Assembly (NCBI RefSeq): GCF_001570525.1
Contig: NZ_BBXC01000008.1
Location: 1 to 64,000 of the forward strand
Reading direction: 5' to 3'
Length of the DNA stretch: 64,000 nt
Source of the DNA: Herbidospora sakaeratensis
Lineage (GTDB): Bacteria; Actinomycetota; Actinomycetes; Streptosporangiales; Streptosporangiaceae
In this document: positions 21,151 to 32,191 of the stretch, piece by piece
Layout: every line of letters begins with the position of its first letter
Position numbering within the stretch: the stretch's first letter is position 1
Position numbers and translations under genes: made by a program
The notes under the pieces: generated by a model
The model's input: the letters and a program-made list of their open reading frames with translations, nothing else
Database searches by the model: none
What the model was told of the DNA's origin: nothing

Positions 21151-21849
21151 CTAGGCGCCCGCGCTCTCCAGTTCGGGCACGACGGCCCCGTCGCTGGTGA
21201 TCTCCCGGGCGTAGGTCTCCAGCGCCAGCACCATCCAGTTGGCCAGGTCGCAGTTCTGCTCGCGCGCCGCGCGTTCCCAGCGCTCCAGCTGCTCCTGGCT
21301 CGGGTTGAGCTGGACCTTGACGCTCGTCCCCGAGGCGTCGTCGGGCGCCTGACCGTTCTTCAGCATCGCGGCCTGCCGGATCTCCTTGCGCAGGCGGTTC
21401 CTCGACCAGGCCTGCTCCTCGGCGCGCTGGAGCCAGGCGTCCTGGTCGGCGGGGGTCAGGGCGGCCACCTCGGCGTGGTGGGCGAAGCTCAGTTTGTCCC
21501 GGCGGCGGGACAGTCCGAACCTCCGGGCGACCCAGGCGTAGTTGCGCAGCGTCTGGTAGTCGAGGGAGGTGCGTTCGATGGCGGCCCGGTAGCGGTCGCC
21601 GTACTGTTTCTCGCCGTACACCAGCCAGTCACCCAGCCACCATGCCGAGGAATCGGCGATGAGGGAGAGTTGCCGGCCGATGCCTTCCCAGTTGGAGAGC
21701 GGGATATGGGTCGGGAACTGGAGGCCGGTCCGCCGCGGAATCACCGCGCGGTCGAGCCCCAGGCCGTGGGCGGGGCCGCCGCCCGCCTGGGGAATCCGCC
21801 GGTCACGGCCGGGGACGGGTTTCTTTCTTGGCAGTGGGATTTCACTCAT
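21151..21849 (-). CDS. LmbU-family transcriptional regulator
   Basis: 232 aa; ATG 21849 with an AAAGGG ribosome site. The central block matches the LmbU family of lincomycin-cluster activators: TGLQFP, then SSAWWLGDWLVYGE, YGDRY, LDYQTLRNYAWVARRF, a LSFAHHAEVAAL stretch, and a WSRNRLRKEI helix. These proteins bind DNA in the promoters of biosynthetic operons and are mostly cluster-situated. The C-terminal 60 residues are acidic and variable. The 5' region carries two copies of GTCGGCGCCG 26 bases apart that could be autoregulatory. It is the best candidate in the window for a pathway-specific regulator. It is divergent from a GntR regulator and convergent with the exporter operon across a strong terminator. 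Confidence 0.9.
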   Translation of the reverse strand: MSEIPLPRKKPVPGRDRRIPQAGGGPAHGLGLDRAVIPRRTGLQFPTHIPLSNWEGIGRQLSLIADSSAWWLGDWLVYGEKQYGDRYRAAIERTSLDYQTLRNYAWVARRFGLSRRRDKLSFAHHAEVAALTPADQDAWLQRAEEQAWSRNRLRKEIRQAAMLKNGQAPDDASGTSVKVQLNPSQEQLERWERAAREQNCDLANWMVLALETYAREITSDGAVVPELESAGA

Positions 21850-22210
21850 CGTTGCCCTTTCATCAAGGGTACGAGCCAGGGCAGCTCGAATGATGGGGAG
21901 GTCGGCGCCGATAACGAGGGTGCTCAGTCGGCGCCGCTGTCAGGTACCAAGAACGTGGGACGCACACGCCCGGAAGAGACTCTCATTCCCGAACGCCCTG
22001 GAGCGGCCCGGATCGTCGGCTTGTGTGCCCGACGGATGGGGCGACTCCTATAATGGGTTGTTTGTACAACATTCGATGGCCCCCAGAGACTTTTGTCGCT
22101 GTCGAGACCAGTGTGACTCTATAATTTCTAGAACTATGAGTAAAGGCATCCGGGATGTACCCCCACATCCGCCCGCCCGCCCCCCGGGCGGCGTCCGCCT
22201 CTGAGATCCC
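21850..22210. promoter_or_regulatory. Divergent regulatory region between lmbU-like and gntR-like genes
   Basis: 361 bases without a gene. Seen: two direct copies of GTCGGCGCCG at 21901 and 21927, each holding the palindrome CGGCGCCG; a TATAAT at 22049-22054 directly followed by the inverted repeat GTTGT-TTGT-ACAAC (22057-22070); and a second TATAAT at 22120-22125 followed by the palindrome TTCTAGAA (22126-22133). Neither TATAAT has a convincing -35 at 17 bases. The layout suggests regulated promoters for the GntR gene, with the inverted repeats as likely repressor sites, and LmbU-side sites nearer 21900. Confidence 0.55.
21901..21936. repeat. Direct repeat of palindromic decamer upstream of the LmbU-family gene
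   Basis: GTCGGCGCCG occurs at 21901-21910 and 21927-21936. Each copy contains the perfect 8-bp palindrome CGGCGCCG, and the two are 26 bases apart start to start, about two and a half helical turns. They lie 52-87 bases upstream of the LmbU-family start codon, so they may be binding sites for autoregulation. GC-rich octamers can recur by chance in this DNA. Confidence 0.4.
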
Positions 22211-22597
22211 ATGCAGCTGAGCATCGATCCCGCGAGCGGGATCCCCCTGTTCGACCAGATCGCCGATGGTCTGCGCCGCGCGCTGGCCGAAGGAACGTTG
22301 CAAGTCGGCGAACATCTGCCGCCCGCCAAGGATCTGGCCGCCGCCCTGCGGGTCAACCTGCACACCGTGCTGCGGGCGTACGCCCAACTGCGCGACGAGG
22401 GGCTCGCGGAGGTCCGCCGCGGACGCGGGACGGTGATCATCTCGGCCGGGACGCCCGGGATGGACCGCCGTCTCAACCAGGCCGCGGTGAGACTCGCCGT
22501 CGAGGCCCGGCGACTGGGCGTCTCCGAAGACGACCTGACAACACTCGTGTTACGCGCCTTTCGGCAGAACACCGGTTGTGACAGCATTTCCGACTGA
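22211..22597 (+). CDS. GntR-family transcriptional regulator, YtrA type, with a TTA codon
   Basis: 128 aa. Residues 10-75 form the winged helix-turn-helix of the GntR family (IPLFDQIADGLRRAL, then LPPAKDLAAALRVNLHTVLRAYAQL and the wing EVRRGRGTVI). The C-terminal region is only about 50 residues, as in the short YtrA subfamily, which usually represses a linked ABC or membrane-protein operon. Here the next gene is a membrane protein 75 bases downstream. Codon 114 (22550-22552) is TTA, making translation dependent on the rare leucyl-tRNA encoded by bldA in streptomycetes. The ribosome site is weak. Inverted repeats next to two TATAAT boxes upstream are candidate autoregulatory operators. Confidence 0.9.
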   Translation: MQLSIDPASGIPLFDQIADGLRRALAEGTLQVGEHLPPAKDLAAALRVNLHTVLRAYAQLRDEGLAEVRRGRGTVIISAGTPGMDRRLNQAAVRLAVEARRLGVSEDDLTTLVLRAFRQNTGCDSISD

Positions 22598-22609
22598 ACG
22601 TTTTAACGT
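22598..22609. promoter_or_regulatory. Short inverted repeat after the GntR gene
   Basis: ACGTT-TT-AACGT, a 5-2-5 inverted repeat, starts at the base after the GntR stop and lies 63 bases before the GTG chosen for the membrane-protein gene. It may be an additional operator; it is too weak a hairpin to be a terminator. Confidence 0.3.
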
Positions 22610-22672
22610 GAGACATCATTTCATCCAGGGATGAAAACACTGGGGGACGCAGAAAGTAATACGGGGGTCGCT

Positions 22673-23728
22673 GTGCGCATTCGAGTCGCACTCGAGCGAA
22701 TATTCACGCGTTTCATTCTCGTGGTGGCCGTCCTGCCCGCCGCCATGCTCGTCCTTGTCGTCTGGGCTTTATGGGCGCTGGAGCACCGGCTGCCCGGCGT
22801 CGTCGCGGTGCACTTCGTCGACGGCCGTCCGGTGCAGCCCACGCCGCTCTGGCCGATGATCGGCGACGTCGCCGTCACCACCATCGAGATCGGCTCCACC
22901 CTCGCGCTGCTGGCCTACCTGCGGCCGCCCGGCTCGATCGGGCAGCGCATCCTGGCCGGCGGCGTGGTGGCGCTGACGGCGGTGCTCATGTGCGGGGTGG
23001 TGGTGTGCCCGCTGGCGGCCAACCTCGACGTCGCCGACTGGCGCCTGGCCAGGCCGATGACCGGCGCCGAATACATCACGGTCGCCGTCGGCGCGACGGC
23101 CTTCGCGGTGGCGGCCGTCGCGGTCTACCCGCTGCTGCGGCGCTCCGGGCCGCCCGCCGAGCTGCCGCCCGACCCGATCCCCTCACGGATCGGCGCCTAC
23201 CGGGGGCGCACGGCCTGGATCGGGCAGTCGCGCAATCCCGAGTTCGTGCGCAAGACGCTCGCGACCGCCGGGGTGCTGACCCTGCTGGCCCTGGTCAGCA
23301 CCTACTGGCTGATGCTGCCCGCGCTGGCGACGCTGGCGACGCTGAACCTGTGGGGCGGCATCCTGCTGACCTTCGACGGCAAGAAGTTGTCGATCCGGGG
23401 CCGCGTCTGCCAGTGGGCGATCTGGCGCATCCCGCTCAGGCAGATCGAGACCGCCGAGGTGATCGAGGTCGACCCCGGCGACTGGGGCGGGTGGGGATGG
23501 CGCATCCGCAGCCTCAAACGGCACGCGGTGATCATCCGCAGGGGGCCGGCGCTGCTGGTGGCGCTGCGCGGCGGCGGCGAGCTCATCGTGACCGTCGACG
23601 ACGCCGCCACCGGCGCGGAGCAGATCCGCAACGCGCTGAGGGGGAACGCCTGGCCCCAGCTGCCCCGGCGCTCCCTGTTCCCGCACAAGCGCGTCCGCGC
23701 TCAGGAGAGCGGCCGTCCTCCCGTGTAA
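22673..23728 (+). CDS. Multi-pass membrane protein of unknown function linked to a GntR regulator
   Basis: 351 aa from GTG 22673, chosen because a GGGGG ribosome site precedes it by five bases; an in-frame ATG at 22631 adds 14 residues but its AGGG abuts the codon. Hydrophobic segments are visible near residues 12-36, 60-75, 90-110, 130-150 and 200-230; the C-terminal 110 residues are soluble and rich in Arg. The segment LPGVVAVHFVDGRPVQP resembles the short loop of DUF1648-type membrane proteins often paired with YtrA-type GntR regulators; the assignment is tentative. It follows the GntR gene in the same direction, so the two probably form an autoregulated unit. Its 3' end overlaps the convergent antiporter gene by 28 bases. 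Confidence 0.7.
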   Translation: MRIRVALERIFTRFILVVAVLPAAMLVLVVWALWALEHRLPGVVAVHFVDGRPVQPTPLWPMIGDVAVTTIEIGSTLALLAYLRPPGSIGQRILAGGVVALTAVLMCGVVVCPLAANLDVADWRLARPMTGAEYITVAVGATAFAVAAVAVYPLLRRSGPPAELPPDPIPSRIGAYRGRTAWIGQSRNPEFVRKTLATAGVLTLLALVSTYWLMLPALATLATLNLWGGILLTFDGKKLSIRGRVCQWAIWRIPLRQIETAEVIEVDPGDWGGWGWRIRSLKRHAVIIRRGPALLVALRGGGELIVTVDDAATGAEQIRNALRGNAWPQLPRRSLFPHKRVRAQESGRPPV

Positions 23729-25025
23729 CGCACCAGGTAGACGGTCATGGCGGTGGTGATGATCGCGAGCAGCACCAGGATCGTGAACCCGAGCTGGTTG
23801 ATCAGGCCGAACTGCAGGCCGATCGCGGCGATGACGAGCTCGGTGACCCCCCGGCAGTTCATCAGGACGCCGAGCTGGAGCGACTCGCGCCGGGGCAGCC
23901 CGGCCAGCAGCGCCGCGCCGCCCGCGCCGACCACCTTCGAGACCTGGGCCACGACGAGGATGCCCAGGGCCGCCATCCAGTACCACGGATGCGCGCCGAT
24001 GAGCCCGATCGACGTCTTCAGCCCGACGCCCGCGAAGAACAGCGGCAGCAGGATCATCAGCGTGAACCCCTGGAGCTGCTCCCCCACCCGCCTGACCGCC
24101 TCCGACCCGCGCGGCACGGCCACGCCGAAGAGGAAGGCGCCGATCAGCGGATGCAGGTTGATCAGCTGGGTCAGCGCCGAGAACCCGGTCGCGCCCACCA
24201 CCAGCACGATCGTCAGCACCCGCGCCGAATCGGTGCGCGCGGCCAGGGCGGCCAGCGCGGGCCGCACGCACAACACCGTGACGAGCAGCAGCGCCGCCGC
24301 CAGCCCGGCGGTCTCGGGCACCTGGCCGAAGCCGCCGGCGCTGCCCGCCGCCAGGATCAGCGTGAGCACCAGCCACGCCGCGCCGTCGCCGATGGCCGCC
24401 GACGACAGGGCCAGCACCCCCACGCGGGTCTGCTCGATCCCGAGGTCGACGAGGATGCGCGCCAGCACCGGGAGCGCCGTCACGGCCACGGCCAGGCCGA
24501 AGAACAGGTAGAACGCCCACTCCTCCCCGCGCGTGCCGGCCAGCATCGGGCCCGCCAGCAGCGCGACGCCCACGCCGCACAGGAACGGCAGGCCCATGCC
24601 GCCGACGACGGTGGCCCCGATGACGCGGGGCAGCTTCAGCCGGTCGGTGCGCAGCTCGCAGCCGAGCAGGAACATGAAGACCACCAGCCCGAGCTGCGCG
24701 GCCTTGTCGAGGGCGGCCAGCACGTCGGGCGGGAACAACCAGCCGACCGCCTGCGGCCACACGGCGCCGAGGACCGACGGCCCGAGCAGCAGGCCGCCCA
24801 GGATCTCCCCGAGCACGGGCGGCTGCCCGATCTTGCGCACCAGCTCGCCGCAGACGTGACTGGCCAGCAGGATCACGGCCACGGCGAGCAGGAACTTCGT
24901 GACGGCGTCGGCGCCGCCGAGGCCGGGCACCCACAACGCCACGGCGGCGCCGAGGATCAGCAGGCCGGCGGCCGCGCCGACCGCGGCCCGCCAGCCGGGG
25001 CTCAGCCCGGTCGGCTGGACGCTCG

Positions 25026-25029
<4 letters not shown>
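23701..25029 (-). CDS. Kef/NhaP-type cation/proton antiporter
   Basis: 442 aa from ATG 25029, which overlaps the stop of the flavin reductase gene (ATGA). The protein is almost entirely membrane-embedded, with about 12-13 predicted helices and the CPA2 antiporter patterns: GQPPVLGEILGGLLLGPS near residue 68, an intramembrane LHPLIGAFLFGVAVP segment and MNCRGVTELVI near residue 390. No cytoplasmic TrkA-N domain follows. It should exchange K+ or Na+ for protons. Antiporter genes are recurrent passengers of antibiotic clusters, including next to the halogenase pair in the microbisporicin cluster, where their role (ion balance, export or resistance) is unsettled. Last gene of a five-gene minus-strand operon. 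Confidence 0.93.
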
Positions 25030-28081
<3,052 letters not shown>

Positions 28082-28099
28082 CGAGCCCTCCTCAGGGAT

Positions 28100-29329
28100 T
28101 CACACCGTCCGCACGCTGGGCACATACAAGATCCACTGGCCGCCGGAGTCGGTGAACGCCTGCTCCTTGGCCATGATCTCGGCGGCGTGGTTCCACGCGA
28201 ACAGCAGCGCGTAGTCGGGGTAGGAGCGGGAGAACTCCTCCGGCGGCACGACCGGGATGTGGGTGCCGGGGGTGAGCCGTCCCTGCTTGGCGGGGGTGGT
28301 GTCGCAGACGAACTCGACCAGGTCGGGGCCGATGCCGCAGAGGTTGGTGACGGTCGCGCTCTTGGCCGTGGCGCCGTAGGCCACGACGCGCTTGCCCTCC
28401 GCGCGCAGGCGGCGCAGCAGGGCCGTCAGGTCGTCGCGGATGCGCAGCACGTTCTCGCCGAAGCGGCGCAGCGTGTCGAGCTCGCCGAGCCGCCGCGCGT
28501 CCTCCTCGGCCAGCAGTTCGGCCACCGCGGGCGAGGGCCGGCGGGCGCCCGCGTGGGCCAGCGTGTAACGCACCTCGCCGCCGTGCACCGGCAGGCGCTC
28601 GACGTCCACCAGTTCGAGGCCGTGCCCGGCGGCCATGGCCTGGACCGAGCGCACGGTGAAGAAGAAGAAGTGCTCGTCGTAGATCTGGTCGAAGGAGGTC
28701 TGCTCGACGATGTCCGACAGGTAGGGGTCCTCGAAGACGAACACCCCGGTCGGCGCGAGCAGCGCCGCCACGCCCGACAGGACCGACCCGATGTAGGGGA
28801 TGTGGCACAGCGTGTTGGCCGCGTAGACGACGTCGGCGGGCCCGTCGGCGGCGCGGATCTCCTTGGCCGTCGACTCCTCGAAGAACGACTTGCGGACCCG
28901 GATGCCCTTCGCGGCGGCCAGGTCGGCCACGCCGCCCGACGGCTCGACGCCCAGGTGGCGCACGCCCGCCTCCGCCAGCGCCTTGATCATGACGCCGTCG
29001 TTGCAGCCCACCTCCACGACGAACGGGTCGTCGCCGGCGAGCTCGGTGGTCAGCAGCCGTTTGGCCAGCTCCTCGAAGTGGCCGCGCATGTGGGCCGAGC
29101 CCGACGAGTGGTACGGGTACTCCTGGTGGAACATGCGCTCACGCGGCACCTCCTCCATGAGCTGCACCATCGTGCACGACTCGCACAGGCCGGTGGCGAG
29201 GCGGTAGAAGAACTCCTCCCCCAGGTCCGCGCCGGGCGGAAGAAATGCGTCCGACAACGGCTGACGACCGAAATCGAAAAACTCACGGACCGTCCCGCCG
29301 CACACACGGCATAACGATTGGTTTGACAT
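28100..29329 (-). CDS. NDP-deoxysugar C-3 methyltransferase (TylC3/EvaC family)
   Basis: 409 aa, ATG preceded by AGGAG. The N-terminus has the Zn-binding Cys pattern of this family (CRVCGG at residues 7-12 and CESC near residue 50), then the SAM-binding domain (EVGCNDG near residue 114), the EDPYLSDIVE and YDEHFFFF catalytic segments, and a C-terminal nucleotide-fold domain (GYGATAK-like AYGATAKSAT). Members methylate C-3 of dTDP-4-keto-2,6-dideoxyhexoses, as in mycarose and vancosamine formation. Its partners (4,6-dehydratase, 2,3-dehydratase, epimerase, ketoreductase, aminotransferase) are encoded at 34007 and 59593-64000. First gene of the operon that ends with the antiporter. Confidence 0.93.
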   Translation of the reverse strand: MSNQSLCRVCGGTVREFFDFGRQPLSDAFLPPGADLGEEFFYRLATGLCESCTMVQLMEEVPRERMFHQEYPYHSSGSAHMRGHFEELAKRLLTTELAGDDPFVVEVGCNDGVMIKALAEAGVRHLGVEPSGGVADLAAAKGIRVRKSFFEESTAKEIRAADGPADVVYAANTLCHIPYIGSVLSGVAALLAPTGVFVFEDPYLSDIVEQTSFDQIYDEHFFFFTVRSVQAMAAGHGLELVDVERLPVHGGEVRYTLAHAGARRPSPAVAELLAEEDARRLGELDTLRRFGENVLRIRDDLTALLRRLRAEGKRVVAYGATAKSATVTNLCGIGPDLVEFVCDTTPAKQGRLTPGTHIPVVPPEEFSRSYPDYALLFAWNHAAEIMAKEQAFTDSGGQWILYVPSVRTV

Positions 29330-29417
29330 ACGAGCTCCTGATCGACCGGGTCCCAGAATCTCTCCGAGGCATTTTCAGCGCGCCCCCGGGATTTCCGCAA
29401 ACAATTCTCTCCGCAGT

Positions 29418-29433
29418 GTCCCGCCAGCGGGAC
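29418..29433. promoter_or_regulatory. Palindromic element GTCCCGCCAGCGGGAC, copy 1
   Basis: A 16-base inverted repeat (7-bp arms GTCCCGC and GCGGGAC around CA) in the 199-base region between the divergent sugar methyltransferase and carbamoyltransferase genes, 89 and 96 bases from the two starts. The identical 16 bases, extended to 18 by flanking T and G, recur at 56385 in the only other divergent tailoring-gene promoter region. It is probably the operator of a cluster regulator. The core CGCCAGCG differs by one base from CGCCGGCG, which I recall as a reported LmbU site. Confidence 0.7.
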
Positions 29434-29528
29434 GGATGGCCGTCTCACCAGGACTACGGCTAGCTTTTGGGCCGATTAATTGGATATCAATGAAGCGGGT
29501 ACGGCGCCACTGAATGCGGAGGAGAGCG

Positions 29529-31208
29529 ATGATTACTGCCGGGCTCAAGCTGACCAAGGGCGGCGGAGTGGCTCTGCTCGGTGACGGCAAGCTCGAGTTC
29601 AATATCGAGATCCAGAAGCTGGATAACAACCCGCGGCACAGCGGCGTTCCGGATCTGGAAATCGTGCCGAGATTACTCGCCGGACAGGGATACGAGATCG
29701 GCGACGTCGACGAGTGGGTGGTCGACGGCTGGGCGGGCACGGCCCCCGGGCGGGTGCTCGGCGTGCGCGTGGCGCCCTACCTGGAGACGGCGGCCTCGCC
29801 CGATCCGGGCGCGCCCGGCCTGCGCGGCGCCATGACCCTCGGCGGGACGGAGGTGGCGTACACCAGCTATCCCCACCTGACCAGTCACATCGCCGCCGCC
29901 TACTGCACCAGCCCGTTCGCCGCCGAGGGCGCCCCGTCGGTCGTCCTCGTCTGGGACGGCGACTCCTTCCCGCGCCTCTACCACGTGGACGCCGGCGGCC
30001 GGATCGAACCGGGCGGCGCGCTGTTCCCGCTGGTCGGCGACTTCTACGCGCTCGCGGCGGAGTTCTTCGGGCCGACGCGCCGGGACGGCGGCGACGGCGC
30101 CCCCGACCCGCTGTCGGCCGGGAACCTGATGGCCTACCTCGCACTGGGCGCGGCCAAGGACGAGATCCTGGCCGTGGTGCGGGAGGTGGTCGAGACCCAC
30201 TTCACCGGCGGTTCTGAGGGGGCGCGCGACTACCGCCGGTCGGTCGTGGGCTGCGGGGGCTCGGCCGAGCCGTCGTACCGGTTCGCCCGCGCCGCCCTGC
30301 TCGACCTGCGCGAGCGGGCCGACCGCATGGGCGCGGCCGACGCCGACGTGCTGGCGGGCCTGCACGCCTTCATGGAGCAGCTGCTCGTGGAGCGGCTGGT
30401 CACGCGGGTGCGCGCGTGGAAGGGCGACGGGCCGGTCAACCTGTGCTTCACCGGCGGCTGCGCGCTGAACATCAAGTGGAACTCGGCCCTGCGGGCCGAC
30501 CCGGCGATCAGGGAGATGTGGGTGCCGCCGTTCCCCGACGACTCGGGGTCGTCCATCGGGGCGGCGGCCGCGCACCTGGGCCGCGAGACCGGGCTGCGGC
30601 CGATCGAGTGGAGCCTGCGGCTCGGCCCCGCGCTGACCCGGCAGCCCCACCCGCCGGACGACTGGTCGCTCTCGCCCTGCCGGCCCGAAGAGCTGGCCCG
30701 GCTCCTGCACCTGACGGGCCGGCCCGCGGTCGTGCTCAGCGGGCGGGGCAAGCTCGGGCCGCGCGCGCTGGGCTCGCGCAGCGTGCTGGCCCCGGCGGTG
30801 CACGGCGGCACCCGGCGGCTGCTCAACGAGCTGAAGCAGCGCGACGAGCACCGCCCGGTCACGCCGATCTGCCTGGCGTCGCGGGCCGCCGAGATCTTCG
30901 ACCCGGGGACGCCCGATCCGTACATGTTGTACGAGCACCGCATCCGCCCCGAGTGGGTCGACCGCATCCCCGCGATCCAGCACCTCGACGGCACCGCCCG
31001 CCTCCAGACGGTCACCGCCGACGACGACCCGGTGTTGTCCACCATCCTGCGCGAGTACGCCACGTGGAGCGGGATCCCGGTGTTGTGCAGCACCAGCGCC
31101 GGCCCGAGCGGCGGCGGTTTCTTCCCCGACGTCGCCTCCGCCATGCGCTGGGGCCGGGTCGACGTCATCTGGAGCGACGGGGTCCTGTACCAGAGGAGGT
31201 CCATGTGA
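29529..31208 (+). CDS. O-carbamoyltransferase, TobZ/NodU/CmcH family
   Basis: 559 aa from ATG 29529, preceded by GGAGGAG. The N-terminal two thirds is the Kae1-like domain (SYPHLTSHIAAAYCTSPF with the metal-binding His pair near residue 115, WDGDSFPRLYH, and CFTGGCALNIKWNS near residue 305). The C-terminal YrdC-like domain carries the GPRALGSRS motif near residue 410. Enzymes of this family carbamoylate a hydroxyl of a sugar, aminoglycoside or macrocycle using carbamoyl phosphate and ATP through carbamoyl-adenylate. Codon 49 (29673-29675) is TTA. It is GTGA-coupled to the sulfotransferase, so both are probably tailoring enzymes of one pathway. It is unrelated in fold to the OTC-like carbamoyltransferase at 34939. 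Confidence 0.94.
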   Translation: MITAGLKLTKGGGVALLGDGKLEFNIEIQKLDNNPRHSGVPDLEIVPRLLAGQGYEIGDVDEWVVDGWAGTAPGRVLGVRVAPYLETAASPDPGAPGLRGAMTLGGTEVAYTSYPHLTSHIAAAYCTSPFAAEGAPSVVLVWDGDSFPRLYHVDAGGRIEPGGALFPLVGDFYALAAEFFGPTRRDGGDGAPDPLSAGNLMAYLALGAAKDEILAVVREVVETHFTGGSEGARDYRRSVVGCGGSAEPSYRFARAALLDLRERADRMGAADADVLAGLHAFMEQLLVERLVTRVRAWKGDGPVNLCFTGGCALNIKWNSALRADPAIREMWVPPFPDDSGSSIGAAAAHLGRETGLRPIEWSLRLGPALTRQPHPPDDWSLSPCRPEELARLLHLTGRPAVVLSGRGKLGPRALGSRSVLAPAVHGGTRRLLNELKQRDEHRPVTPICLASRAAEIFDPGTPDPYMLYEHRIRPEWVDRIPAIQHLDGTARLQTVTADDDPVLSTILREYATWSGIPVLCSTSAGPSGGGFFPDVASAMRWGRVDVIWSDGVLYQRRSM

Positions 31209-32170
31209 ACCGGGAACAGCGCGTCATGGTCATCTCGACGCAGAAGAGCGGCACCCACCTGATGCAGGAGCTCATGCTGGAGCTCGGCTTCAAGATGGTC
31301 GGCGTGCCCCGGCCGGGACCGCACACGGTGCCGCGGTTCGACGAGGAGCAGAGCCTGGCCATCGGCGCACAGGTGTTGTCGAAGGTCGACTACGACGAGT
31401 TCGCCGGGCTGCGCGGCACCGCCGCCTTCGAGGAGCGGGCCCGCGAGGCGTGGGCGGCCATGGTCTGGCACTGGCAGCGCCAGCTCGGCCAGCGCGTCGT
31501 CAACCGCTACGGCCGCACCCGCTACGAGTACGCCGAGCACATCGCCACCAACCCGCACCTGTCGTACAGCCGCTTCGCCGACACCCCGCCCGGACTGTGC
31601 TGGATCTTCCACGAGCTCGACATCGAGCGGGTGGACGGCACCTTCCTCAGCGAGTGGGTGGAGACCGGCTGCCCGCCCCTCATCTTCAACTACCGCGACC
31701 CGCGCGACGCCGTCGTCTCGATGATCAACTTCCTGGAGGGGCGCACCAAGGAGGGGTACGGCAACTTCTTCGAGGCCGACATCTTCAGCGCGATCCTGCA
31801 GAGCAAGCCGACCTGGGAGGAGAAGATCGACTACGCGCTGCGCGACCGGGCGTTCCTCGCCCGCGACCAGTTCGAGAAGGCGTTGTGGCTGCTCAACCAC
31901 CCCAACGTGTGCAAGGTCCGCTACGAGGACCTGGTCGGGCCGCAGGGCGGCGGCTCGCGGGAGCGGCAACTCGACGCGGTGAACCGGGTGCTGACCCACA
32001 TCGGCTCGGGTCGCGACGCCGAGGAGGTCGCCGGCCGGGTCTACAACCCGGACGCGTGGAGCTTCTACAAGGGGCGCAGCGGCGGCTGGCGCGAGCGCTT
32101 CACCGAGCGGAACACGGCCCGCTTCACCGAGCAGTTCGGCGATTTGATCGAGCAGTACGGCTACGAGTAG
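31205..32170 (+). CDS. PAPS-dependent sulfotransferase
   Basis: 321 aa, GTG overlapping the carbamoyltransferase stop; AGGAGG lies just upstream at 31195-31200. The 5'-phosphosulfate loop is QKSGTH near residue 15; the 3'-phosphate motif is YRDPRDAVVSMINF near residue 165; the C-terminal GRSGGWRERFT holds the GxxGxW pattern. This set is typical of Sulfotransfer_1 family enzymes that move sulfate from PAPS to a hydroxyl. The size and soluble character fit secondary-metabolite tailoring enzymes such as those sulfating glycopeptides. The acceptor is not known; a sugar or an aromatic hydroxyl are both possible. The sensor kinase gene follows after 21 bases, so these four genes may share one transcript. 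Confidence 0.93.
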   Translation: MNREQRVMVISTQKSGTHLMQELMLELGFKMVGVPRPGPHTVPRFDEEQSLAIGAQVLSKVDYDEFAGLRGTAAFEERAREAWAAMVWHWQRQLGQRVVNRYGRTRYEYAEHIATNPHLSYSRFADTPPGLCWIFHELDIERVDGTFLSEWVETGCPPLIFNYRDPRDAVVSMINFLEGRTKEGYGNFFEADIFSAILQSKPTWEEKIDYALRDRAFLARDQFEKALWLLNHPNVCKVRYEDLVGPQGGGSRERQLDAVNRVLTHIGSGRDAEEVAGRVYNPDAWSFYKGRSGGWRERFTERNTARFTEQFGDLIEQYGYE

Positions 32171-32191
32171 GAGCCTCTAGGCTTCGGTGGA

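Noticed and set aside
22136-22204. Possible 22-codon leader peptide upstream of the GntR gene (Pro-rich)
   Set aside because: No ribosome site, no run of regulatory codons and no attenuator hairpin; likely chance.
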